A stretch of DNA of 64,000 bases. It comes from Chloranthus sessilifolius. Its lineage: Eukaryota > Streptophyta > Magnoliopsida > Chloranthales > Chloranthaceae. The notes beneath the pieces were generated by a model, which made no database searches, was not told where the DNA came from, and saw nothing but the letters and a program-made list of their open reading frames with translations. Every line of letters begins with the position of its first letter. Position 1 is the stretch's first letter. The position numbers and the translations under genes were made by a program. The stretch covers positions 76,635,301 to 76,699,300 of the forward strand of contig CM037592.1 in assembly GCA_021018995.1 (NCBI GenBank), written 5' to 3'. Shown here piece after piece: positions 45,189 to 56,900 of this stretch.

Positions 45189-47944
45189 ATAAGAGACATC
45201 CGAAGAGGCCCAAGGCCTTACTTACGGGTCCGTTGAATTTGAAACAAACCTTAAACATAAGGTGAGTAACATGGTGAGTAAACGGAAGCCCTATATGTCA
45301 AGAAAAATGTCCGTTTTTTAAGGTTATCGGTCCCCAAGCGCTTAGTGACATTACTGGGAATAACCGAGATGGAGCGAGTTGCGAAAGCCCAATATGTTGG
45401 GAGAAACATCTAGTTCTCGAGATGATTGAAGATGTGCGATGTTCAAGTTTCATTCTGAATAAAGCAGCTCGGTAAGTGAGAGGGTGATCGACCCATACTT
45501 TAGGACAGGCGTGAGACAAAAATGCAAAGGCCCATAGTTTGTGTCCAATCGTATGAGGCACTGATTGCCCCATTTGATTGGCCATTGGTGCCCCTACGTG
45601 AAGCAGGGTTTGATGTCTTTGGACGAACTCATTAACCCTTAAGTTAGTTTAGCACAATTATCGGAGTAGAGCGAATTGAGGTCGCAACACTTTTTGGGAG
45701 TGTGTGCCATTTTTGAAATGTGTGTCCTGAATCAACATGACCTAGAGTATTCAACTTTAAATAATACAGAGCAGATCAGAACAATATTGGGTACCTATTG
45801 AAGAGGCACTCAATCTTGGTCTCCGTCAACGATGATCTTATTATCAAATAATTATGTAAAAACATGCACTCATCAGGGACAAATAAAAACAAAGGAGAAT
45901 GGAAGTCCTGACCCAAAACCCGTCCGGATATAAATTACGAGAATAAATGACCACCCAACGGATACCCAGACATAAGGCGTACACTTTACAGGGATACCGT
46001 ACAAATGCAGGTTTTAAGCATGCACCCTAAAATGAGTCCTTCGGAATGCATATTTAAACATAGTCGTTTGATAGGTAACTTTCTTTTCGACAGGTTGGTT
46101 TTAACCAACAATTGATCTTTTTCTGAGGAATCTGAAGCTTAAGACACTTAAGTTCACATTAATCCAAAAATGGAGCATTCAACACAAAGATTTAGCAGTG
46201 GAGTCAACCTGATCGAAATATTGATTGCTTGATCGGGGTTGACACCGTTGCTCCTACTTTAAAGTAGGATCCAAAGATCTAAGGCGAACCATAAACTCAG
46301 GACATTAATGTAGCACAGCTGCATTGCTGATAAAATATTGATATTTTACCGCATTGGAGCACACATGTGCATAACTATGTGTGATAAAAACACATATTTT
46401 ATTTTTTTCTTTTTCAAATGATTGTTTTTTCCATTTTTTTTAATAGATTGACGTCTGTGGAGAGATATTTCATTTGATATATCCATTGCTGGGAGGTTGC
46501 TAGCTTCAAGGCTTTGGACCATTTAGATGTTCCTGTACATTTCTCAAGAAAACATTAGTCCCTTTTTTGTTTATAGAGGTAACACATGAATCCTAAATAA
46601 CAGAAGGAGAAGTAAACTTTTAGCTATACTTTTTCATTTTTCAAGATCTATATACATATTTTTTGGATTTTTATTTTTAGATTTTTTGGTATTCTTTTTC
46701 TTTGTTTTGAGACTGAAGTACAATGCCATAAATATCTACATGGAATAGAGTAGAAATATATACACATAATTTTTTTGTATTTTCTGAATTTTTCTTAATT
46801 TTCTTGGCTTTTCTTCTTTTTTTTTGTTTGATACCTTAATAGTGAGAAGAAGTAACGGGTCCCTTTTTGAGCATAGCCGAACCCGTTCATGTGGTCGAAC
46901 CTGAATGAGGTTCAAAATTTTTACCAAGCTCAGAATGTCCATCCCTTTGAACTGAATTAACCCTTTTATCCTTACATCGAGTCATATGTTTGGCGGTGCG
47001 ATCTAAAAATATACCTGATTAGGACTTGATTTGAGCTAACGAGCGGCACGATTGGCGACCAGATAATTGAGAATTATAACCAAGGGAGTACCTGAAGATT
47101 TCTTCTCCTCCTTTTCTTTTTTTTCTTAAATTTTTTTACTCACTTCACCCAAGATGGGTTTTCTCCATGCCCGTTATTGCCCTCTTTTTTACCCATAGCA
47201 TCCTTTCGGATTTTTACTATGTCCATGGGTATGTATTTTTACCTTAAGCGCCTTTTCAGGTTTTCACCTGATCCGCACAAGCTCACTGTTTTTACCCATG
47301 GCGCCCTTTCGGGTTTTCACCATGTCCTGTTTGCTTTGAGCTTGTATTTTCTTTTTCTTTTCTCTTTTTCTTTCAAAGGTCATGACATGGACATCGACTC
47401 CATCATAGCCGGCTGGATGGAGTTCATTTATTGTCTCACATCTTGGCTTGTGCTGACTCAACAGATATTGTGACTGCTCGTAGACCTTAAAGAGGGCTTT
47501 CTTCAAGGATGTATCTTGGCCATGGGATAGTTTAGGAATTTTGAAGGTATTCTGAGTTTAAAAAGTTTTCCTTGATGGGTTCCAGCTGTAGTAATATACT
47601 TCTTCCTTGGGGGATTTTTACTGTACATGCCCCCTAATTTTTCTATCTCTTTTCTTTTCTATTTTTTATTCTTTTTGCTCTTCTTTTTTTTCCAGACAAT
47701 CTCTTTTTGGAGTTTTTCTTTTCCAATTTTTTTAGATTTTTAAGGGTAACTCTTTCCTCATCTCTCTGGTATATATACATATTTTTCCTTTTTCTGGGAG
47801 GGGGTACGAAAGAAAGGCCAATGGCTCAAATTGGGTAGCAAAAAGGGTATGTGCATTTAGGGATAGTTTTTGGCTACTTGGCTTTAGAATGATGGCCTCT
47901 TTTATGGGGTCCTTAAGAAGTCACCTATCCGTATTATTAATACT
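45189..47944 (-). other. Long 3' region of element G
   Basis: Noncoding in sense orientation and colinear with 15107-18770 of B but shorter; it lacks the equivalent of the antisense frame at 16914-17201. GGGTTTTCAC repeats lie at about 47190-47330, and the conserved antisense peptide segment (GHDMDIDSIIAGW) at about 47380-47420. T-rich tracts at 46380-46440, 46790-46830 and 47640-47700. Confidence 0.65.
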
Positions 47945-48640
47945 TACCTTGCCGCAGAAGACTTAGGAATAGAATCGTCAGACGTTTCTAGCGCTGATTG
48001 GCTCAGGAAAGTAATCTCCATCCATGGTAGTGAGGCGAAGCGCGTATCCAGGGAGTACTTCTCGGATAACGTAAAGTCCCTCCCAGTTTGGCTTGAATTT
48101 TCCTCTAGGATCAGCGTGCCATCATTGCCCTTTGGTATGTCACCCCAGCATTCTTCAACCCAAATGGCATGATTCGGTAACAGAAAGTTTATAATAGAGT
48201 AATGACCATTGTCTTCTCTCAGTCTGCTTTGGCCATCTTGATCTGATTATGTTTGAAAAATCCATCCATGAACAACAACATCCCATGTCTAGCAGTGTTA
48301 TCGACCAAGATGTCGATGAGTGGCAATGGGAAGTCATCCTTCAGGCTCGCCCTACTAAGGGTTTTGAAATCAATGAATATGCGGACCTTTCCATCCTTCT
48401 TCGGCATTGGAAAGATATTGGGTAGTCACTGAGGGGACTTGGAGACTAAGAGAAATCCTACATCGTACTATTTGATGACCTCGTCCTTCATTTTCAGCCT
48501 CCACTCAGGCCAGAGACGTCTTAACTTCTGCTTGACTAGCCTAATATATGGATATAGCGGCAGCTCATGCTCGTCCAAATTGATGTCCAAATCAGGCATA
48601 TCCTCATAAGACCATGTGAAGACGTCTTAATATAATCGAA
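47945..48640 (-). pseudogene. Integrase tail fused to reverse transcriptase by deletion, element G
   Basis: The - strand at about 47978-48118 encodes DPRGKFKPNWEGLYVIREVL and GDYFPEPISA, the integrase C-terminus. Directly upstream in sense, 48119-48640 encodes RT segments (MPKKDGKVRIFIDF, KDDFPLPLIDILVDNTARHG, IMPFGLKNAGVTYQRAM). Compared with B, everything from the RT catalytic YVDD through RNase H, the second RNase H and most of integrase is missing. The join near 48119 shows a possible GGCA microhomology. Non-functional. Confidence 0.82.
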
Positions 48641-48649
48641 GGAAATCAA

Positions 48650-49117
48650 TCATGCTTTTTCTTTCCTTGGGGGAGAGCGGTGTTCTAATCTTAGTGATTC
48701 AAGGAACTCCTTTATACCTAGGTTGACATCCTCTGTTTCTCTAACGATCAGGGTAGGGCCATGTTCAAAATCGGCGTATCGTTCAAAGAGATGATTGGGA
48801 AGTTCCTTAGAAGGGATTTCCTTGTCCAGACTTGTGACTCCTACCTCTTCTTGTATTTCTACAGGATGGGGGTCCATTTTACATGGGAAGGATTTTTCAA
48901 TTAAGGCATCTTTTTTCTTGATTTTATCACGAATTTTAAAGGACATATTTTTTGAACTATTTTGTATTTCTTTTATCATTTTTTTGGATTTTTCTTTTTC
49001 ATCGGAGATGGGCCCTTGGCAAAGCGAGTCTTCATATATACATGGTATTGCCTGCCAAAGGCTAACCTCACTCTTTAAAGGTTGTTTCTTTTTAGGAAGC
49101 TGTTGAAGATATTTCAA
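48650..49117 (-). pseudogene. Protease-RT linker remnant, element G
   Basis: An open frame of 155 codons colinear with 21960-22380 of B: shared segments include PVEIQEEVGV(T/M)SLDE-like, FEHGPT(L/P)IV and ETEDVNLG. It is a spacer part of pol, Lys-rich at its N-terminus. It ends where element F's LTR begins. Confidence 0.7.
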
Positions 49118-49130
49118 GTGTGGATTATTA

Positions 49131-50990
49131 TTGGTGATAAAACAAATTAAAATTAGATAAATGATGAGAAGAAAGAGATGAAAACAACAACTCTAAAATA
49201 TACAGACCTGTAAGATACAGAGTCCGTTTGTAGCAAGTTTTAAAAGTAATTGTTTGTCCCACAGGGAGTAGTGATCTAAAAACTGAAAGGCGTATCGTGA
49301 TCTCCAGATCTAGTTACAGATTTGACAATTCTAAACCTAAGCTAGAAAGTAAGGTAAAGAAAGGGTGTTTAGGTATCACAAACTAAACTATACTAAAAAC
49401 AAAAATAAAACTACAGCTAAAGAAAGGGGATGAAGAAGGACGATGATGATGTGGTGAAATAACATATAAAATGGTGAGAAGTAGACAACTAGGGACAGGT
49501 TCTTATTGCAAACGGATCAAGATTGTGGACTTGCAACTGTCCTTCACTTGGCTAAAGGCACAAGTGCAAAGTAGAAGAATCCAAACTGAGCCAAAAGCTT
49601 GAACTGATCTTAAGGGTATGATCTGTTCACTTGAATGGTCACATATCATCCTATAGACTTCATCCAATCCCAAGGTTCAAATTGAAATTATAAAACCATT
49701 GGAGCCACTATGCTTGTAAGGTTGCAAGCACTTACATCCATAGGATCAAATAATCCATATAGATCTGGTGAGAACCATTAGAAATCATAGATTATTTGGG
49801 GATCTAAACTCAGCTGGTCATTTCTTCAAATAGCTATAATGATTGAGCTCACAAGGCTATAATCTCTACATAATATCAGATCTCTTCACTGAAAACAAAT
49901 CTGGAAATCAGAGCAAGAGTCGGATCTGCTACAATCTTTCACTTGGCTACAAGCACAAGTGCAAAGAGGAAGAATCCAATTTTACCTTCAGTTCTGGATT
50001 AGTCCTAAGGGTATGATCTGACCACTTGAATGGTCATAGATCATTCCAGAGATTTACTCCAGCAGTGAGGATAAAAATTAGAACATGAAAATTACTTCAG
50101 ACACTATGGTTGCAAGGCTACAAGCTCAGGCAACCATAGGTGCATCAGATCTAGGAAAGTCTGATGGAAATCAAGAGATCTAAAGGTTAAATGAATGGGC
50201 GACTCCTAAATACTTAAATCTGATTGAGAATCTAACAGAACCAAAAGACCTATAGATTAGATGAATCTTTAAAAATAATATTTCATTGATTAAACAAAAC
50301 TTACAATGATTTGCCTCAAGCCTACAATTTCTGCATGAATCCAGAGCTCTTCACAATGAATTTACAGATTTATTTATATTTACAAATCAGATCTCAGCTG
50401 CTACACATATCTAATCCAATAGGCTAGATTAGAGAGAGAAAAGGGAAAATAAAAGGAAAAAAGAAAACCTAAACCTAAGCCTAAACTGAGCTAAGGAGAA
50501 TTCAGACTATTCCTTTGTTCCTAGTTTCCTTGCTCAATAATTACAACAGCAAGGATGCTTATTTATACATATACAGTCATCCAGATGCCTTGATTTGCAG
50601 CCAATTAGAGGAGAGGAATTGATTTCAGTTTATGCTAATCCATGTGCTTCAGAGAGAAGAGAGAGATCCATTTTTTTTATGCTTAGCTGAAGCAGTTTGC
50701 TTCCCGCTAAGAAGTATTCCAATTAGTTCGAAAAACATTTTTGCCCATGTGCAGAGTTCTCTTGTACTTTGGGGTTCTCAAAAATACCTCTGTCGTCCAT
50801 TGGTATTTCTAGCTGCAGCCCTCATATAATTGCTGTAAATAATTTGAAAATAAGTTGCGGTGGATGCCCAAATTGATCTCACAATCCTATTGGCTGCATT
50901 TGGAACTCAAGATAGCCCTGTTGCTGCTATTACCAAACAACCCTCAGATGGAACCCGAATTGATAAAATGTTGGGACTCAAGGTAGCCAT
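49131..50990 (-). repeat. LTR of element F, left arm (3' portion)
   Basis: Contains the inverse TATA box (TTTATACAT near 50570), two leader-motif copies near 49612 and 50012, and a leader without coding. Its U3 start is missing: near 50990 the sequence jumps from U3 to the 3' UTR, deleting a stretch equivalent to about 57690-59490 of the right arm. Confidence 0.82.
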
Positions 50991-52844
50991 TAATTTGAGA
51001 ATTTTGTTTTGATAATGCCCCCAAATGAATTCAATTTCAGACCCTAGTCGTACTTGGGCTGTCATTCAAAATAAAAATAAAGGGTGTATCATTTCACACA
51101 TCTCAAGAGCAGTTACAACCCTCAAATAGGACTGCAAGCATGAGCAGAGGAATTACTCCAATTTTTTTAAATCTTCTAATTCTTTTTACCATATATTACA
51201 CAACTCCTTATCTACACATGATAGCTTAATCCATTTCAGATTAGTAGGATCTTTTTATTGGGTTGTAATGTGGCTTATGGGTGAGGTTTATAAAGAATAA
51301 AGGGGAATAAAAGGATTCAAATTGAGAAATCAGTAAGGTAAGGAGGTGGTATACACATATTCTTCATTTCAGCACAACTCCATCTTTCTTGATATTTTTC
51401 AAATTTGAAGTGGCCATCTTCTTTTCAATTTTTCAATGAAGTGACTTCTCTTTCTCTTTTTATTTTATTTTTCTGTTTTTCTATTATTCTCCTTTTTGTA
51501 TGCTTTTCTTTTGTATTTCCCTCAAATATTTATTTTTTTATGGTTTGGAATGCCACAGCTATACATCTGATACACAATTGCCTTCAAATATCCTTTCTTC
51601 TCCTTCCACCAAATGTCAAACCAGCTCTACCAAATTCTCAGGTTTTTATCAAAGAAAAACTTGATTTTTTAAGGCTCAAATGGTGTGTATCAAAGGCAGT
51701 TCAAAGGGTAGGGATCTTTTTAGCTTAAACTGCCCAAAGGATATCCTTACATCATATCCTCAATGTCATGAATATTGTCAATCTGTTTCAACTTAGATTT
51801 GCATAACTTCTAGTGAGTAAGAATAGATTCAATCCGTCCTTAGAGAAGAAATTTTTTTCAAAACACTCTTCAAAGAATTTTTTACAGGCCCAAATCTCAC
51901 TGGATATGTTCTTTCATCAAATTCCTGGGGTATATCCTTACAATTTTCTCCCTTTTCAGGTTCACTAAGCACCAATTTCGAAAAATTTCTTAACCTTTAC
52001 TTCATGAAAGTGTTAGAGTTACAAAAAATTTCAGTTTTAAAAACTTTTTAATTTCCTCTTTTTTTCAAGAATCAGGTGGGAATTCACTTTGAAAATTTTT
52101 ATCCAACACTATTACACTAGCATTAATTATTCCATTGGCACACCATGCCATACCCCCAAACCTAAGATGAACAATGTCCTCAATGATTACACAGTGAGTA
52201 ACAAAGGGCAACAAGGCTTGCAAGAGAGAAAATAAACAGCAAAACAAAAGCTATATGCAGTAAAGAAGAAAAAATAAAAGCTCAAAATTGAATATATGGA
52301 CAGAAAAAAAAAAAAAAGAATGATATACAAATGAAACAAACAAAAGCATACACCTGGAAAAACAGAAAAACAGAAGTCAAAAACTGAATACAAACATATA
52401 GAAATGAAGGAAATCAGTAAAAATAGTACACACATATATCCTAAGAAAAATTAGCAAACTAAAAACAACATTTAAACTAAAGACAAAATTCCTAAAATAG
52501 AAAATCCTAAGACAATATCCTACAATCAGTTGTGCTGAGTATTAAGGAAGGTATCGGCTGAGGTGAGTTCTGTGATGTGGATGTGTATGAATTTCAAAGT
52601 AATGTCAGCATGGATGCACACATTTAATAGCAGGAATCATACACAGCTAAGACCCATTAGCAATGAAGAATCTTGAAAGTGAATGGATTCAGAGGATCCA
52701 TTGAATTTTCAAAATAGAATATGATCCTCTGCTCATTAACTTTCATTATTCTTCCAAAATTTAAGAGCCATGATCTCAACAGATCCAGATAGGGGTATAT
52801 GAATGACAGCAAAAGAAAACAGCCCATCTAGAAAAAAAAATTAT

Positions 52845-52879
<35 letters not shown>

Positions 52880-53640
52880 TATTTTTTATTTTTATCAGCC
52901 GGGGTTCAACAATAGCCCCGATTTATACACTACTGCTGAAAATACAAACAAGACTGCTAAAATAAAGGATTGTAAAAACAACCATTACTACTGACTTCAA
53001 CAATCAAAGAAATGAAGTTGTAATCAAAGGGGGAGGAAAGGCAAACTCAAGTGAATCTGCTCCAGCTGCAAGCATTTTGCTCCTCTCTTGGCTACTATTC
53101 AAAATCTGCTAAAGTCTAAACTCTACAACAATACTTTATTCAAGCATATTGAATGCACTAAACAAATAAAAAAAAAAACAAAACAAAAAGAAAAACTCAA
53201 GCTATTGCTCCAGTTCTGCAAGAAATGCAAAAGGCTAGCAACAGTAAAGAATACTATGATACATATGGTACACTGTTGAGATCAATTAGCAGTGGAAGGT
53301 CTTGAAAGTGAATGAATTCAGAGGCTCCAATAGAATAGTCAAAACATAATATGAGTCTCTGCTCATTAACCTTCACGATTCTTCCCAAAAAAATACAATC
53401 CATGATCTCAGCAGACCTAGATGGGGGTTCATAAATGACAGCAAAAATACATCCCATTTAGATCTCAGCTGAACTGAAAACAACTTTAAATACAAAAGTT
53501 AAAAACCGTACCTTTGCAGATACATAGGCATTAAACCTTAGTTCTCCAGCTCAGAAATTGCAGTTGCTTGGGAGATATAAGCAGCAGCTCTAACTCCACA
53601 ACTAGTGGATGGTCAATGAAAAAGGCAGCAAAGGGGCCTT
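50991..53640 (-). other. 3' UTR of element F, left arm
   Basis: No gene supported. It includes the inverse of the CATAAGCCACATTACAACCC segment (51262-51290), two direct copies of a 170-base unit (52660-52832 and 53280-53460), a (TA)n run at about 52848-52876 and A-rich runs. Small frames on either strand show no domain. Confidence 0.7.
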
Positions 53641-53906
53641 ATACGGCTGAGGGGAGGGGCCTTATTTTCCATTTCCTTATGCTTTTCAAGAGCATTCTCC
53701 TTTTTAATGGGGAAAGCAAAATGGAGGAAATGTGGATGATTAGTCAGTTCTTGATGAGATGGTGGAATACCTTGCCCACACTACTGGTTTGGGGTAAGAT
53801 ATATGCTGAAATTGTTGAAGTATGGACTGAGGAGTCCCCCACCCATGTGCTAAAAAAGTCCCCTCCCCTTAGCCATGTAAGGCCCCTTTACTGCCTTTTT
53901 CATTGA
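53568..53906 (+). pseudogene. Pol fragment at the apex of the inverted repeat
   Basis: The stretch 53700-53860 encodes EMWMISQFLMRWWNTLPTLL, VWGKIYAEIVEVW and TEESPTHVL on the + strand. This corresponds to the protease-RT linker of element A at 4690-4830 (ENELPTLLDWGNIVKSLVEV). The ends of the open frame belong to the inverted arms and are not coding. It suggests that the right-arm element once had pol, which has been deleted down to this piece. Confidence 0.6.
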
Positions 53907-56900
53907 CCATCCACCAGCTGTGGAGCTAGAGCTACTACTCATATCTCCCAAGCAATTTTGACTATTCCATTGGAGCCTCTAAATTCATTCACTTTCAAGA
54001 CCTTTCTCTAATTAATCTCATTTATGAACACCCATCTAGGTTTGTTGAGATCATGGATTGTATTTTTTTGGGAAGAATCGTGAAGGTTTGCATTTTTTGA
54101 CTATTAAGTAGCCCGAGTTTTTCATTTTGTTTTGTTTTTTATTTGTTTAGTGCATTCAATATGCTTGAATATGTACCATCTATAGTGTTTTGACTTTTTG
54201 CATTTGGAGCAATTAAGAGAGGAGCAAAGGTTTTCATTTTGTTTTGTTTTTATTTGTTTAGTGCATTCAATATGCTTTGAATAAAATACAAAATTTCATT
54301 TCAAATTGATTTCTTTGTTGAGTCAGAAGAATTTGTTGCTTTACATCTTTGTTTCTATTTTTGATTTCAAGTGGTTGTTTTTATTTGTATTCTTATATAT
54401 TTTATTTATAAAAATAAATATAAAAACATAAAATTTTTTTCCAAATGGGCTGTTTTCTTTTGCTGTCATTCATATACCCCCATCTGGATCTGTTGAGATC
54501 ATGGTTCTTAAATTTTGGAAGAATCATGAAAGTTAATGAGCAGAGGATCATATTCTGTTTTGAAAACTCAATGGAGCCTCTGAATTCATTCACTTTCAAG
54601 ATTCTTCACTGTTAATGGGTCTCAGCTGTGTATGATTCCTGCTTTTAAATGTGTGCATCAATGCTGACATTACTTTGAAATTCATATTGATTCTTACACA
54701 TCCACATTACAGAAGTCACCTCAGCACATACTTTCCTTGATACTCAGCACAATTGATTGTAGGATATTGTATTAGGATTTTCTATTTTAGGAATTTTTCT
54801 TTAGCTTAAATTTTGTTTTTAGTTTGTTGATTTTTCTTAGGATATATGTGTGTACTATTTTCACTTATTTCCTTCATTTTTATATGTTTGTATTTAGTTT
54901 TTGACTTCTATTTTTGCAGGTATATGCATTTGTTTCTTTCATTTGTATATCACTCTTTCTATTTTTTTTCTGTCCATATATTCAATTTCGAGCTTTTATT
55001 TTTTCTTCTTTACTGCATATAGCTTTTGTTTTACTATTCATTTTATTTATGTCATATGAGATGACCTCTTTGTTACTCATGTAAATATTGAGATAATGCT
55101 TAATCTTAGGTTTGACCACCTTGATCTTTGAGTGTGTTTTACTATTCTGTTGCACATTTATGAATTACAACCCTTAAGTGGTTTGAAACACTAACTATCA
55201 TCCACCATTAGAACCACCTTCACACATTTCCAAGCTCTCAAAATCCAAAACCTTAGATTAGGATTACCTAATTTAACCCAAATGTATCTGGAAAGTAGCC
55301 TCTAATCCACCTTTTCTATAAATAGAGCCCCCCTCCCCTTCAGTTGAGTTAAAATTTTTACCTAAGAGAAAGAGATTAAAGTGGTGCAACTAGATTTTCT
55401 CCTTTATGCAATAGCTGCTCTATAATTCAAAATTTCAAAACTTTGGTGATATTTTTCTACCTTGTTTAACTTGTTGACCACCTTGATCTTTGAGGTGTGT
55501 TTTACTAGTTCTGTTGCACCCTTTTAGTGCCTATTTACAACCCTTAAGTGGTTTGAAACACTAACCTATCATCCACCATTAGAACCACCTTCACACATTT
55601 CCAAGCTCTCAAAATCCAAGGAAACCTTAGATTAGAGATTACCTAATTGCTAAACCCAATTAGTATCTAAGTAGCCTCCTAATCCACCCTTTTCCTATAA
55701 ATAGACCCCCCCTCCCCTTGGATTAAAGGTTGAGAATTTTTACCTAAGAGAGAAAGAGATTAAAGTGAGAAGATTTTTCTCCCTTTGGTGCACCATAGCT
55801 TATACAAATTCCAAAATTTCAAAACCCCCTTTGAGTGATATTTTCTACCTTATGTCCCTTAGTTTAGGTACATGCTACCCATTTACCTTCCCTCTCTACC
55901 TCTTATCTAGCAAGCCTTAGAGGTTAGAACTCCTATTTCCACCATACAAGCCTTTAGAAGCTCATCAAAGTAAGCCAACACAAGGCCCTCCTATGGTGCA
56001 ACAAGGGCCTGAGGGCTCCGGCTCTCCCCTTTCTTCACCTATCTCTTCTTTAGCTCTTCTCATCCTCCCATTTGTGTCATTATGCCGCCAAATTTTTGGT
56101 AGGAACGGAGGGGCACAAATAGGATTTAAGGCCCATTTGGGTAAGAGGAAGCTATTTTCTTTTCTTTTACTTTATTTTTGTGTTGGCCATTAGTAGAGAC
56201 CGCGCTAAACTGGTTGATCGGGTGCCTAACATCTTCCTGATTGATAACCGAAGCCCCTACCCAAGAGCCTTTGGTGTGGACCGGATTCAGAGTCATATTT
56301 TTAGCACTTCGGTGCTCAAAAAAATGATATAGGTTTCTCAGGACACCAAAAGCTCCGGGTGGCAACTCTATTTTTTTTGTTAGCGAGCGCATCGCCGCGA
56401 CAGGATCGTAAAAAATTCCACGGTTGCACAGGGGTATGGAAGGGTGTGCCAATGGAATAGTTAATGCAAGTGCAGCAGTGTTGGATAAAATTTTCAAAAT
56501 AAAGTGAATTCCCACCTGATTTTTGAAAAAAAGAGGAACTTACAAAGTTTTTAAAACTGAAATTTGTTGTAAGTCTAACACTTTCATGAAGTAAAAGTCA
56601 AGAAATTTTTCAAAATTGGTGCTTAGTGAACCTAAAAAGAGAGAAAATTGTAAGGATATACCCCAGGAATTTGATGAAAGACCATATCCAGTGAGATTTG
56701 GGCCTGTAAAAAATTCTTTAAAGGGTGTTTTGGCAAATTTTTCTGTTCTAAAGATTGATTGAATCTATTCCTGCTCACTAGAAGTTATGCAATTCCAAGT
56801 TGAAACAGCTTGACAGCATTCATGACATTGAGGATATGATGTAAGGTCATCCTATGGACAGTTTGAGCTAAAAAGATCCCAACCCTTTGAGCTGCATTTG

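Larger units (their letters stand above)
43597..49130 (-). mobile_element. Element G: Tat-like retrotransposon with internal deletion
   Basis: One LTR (43597-45143), pre-PPT hairpin, long 3' region, a short integrase tail fused to RT sequence, and the protease-RT linker, all on the - strand and colinear with element B except for the deleted part. The 5' half (gag, leader, PBS, 5' LTR) is absent, replaced by element F at about 49131. Confidence 0.88.
49131..53640 (-). mobile_element. Element F, left arm of a large inverted repeat
   Basis: Athila-like 3' end on the - strand: LTR part (49131-about 50990) and 3' UTR (about 50990-53640). It pairs in inverted orientation with 53860-60055. Examples: CTCTCAATAATTACAAC-type sequence near 50535 against 59935; the CACCCATAAGCCACATTACA segment (reverse at 51262-51290, direct near 57397). 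Arms differ by roughly 7-10% plus indels by eye, so they are not an exact duplication. Confidence 0.85.
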
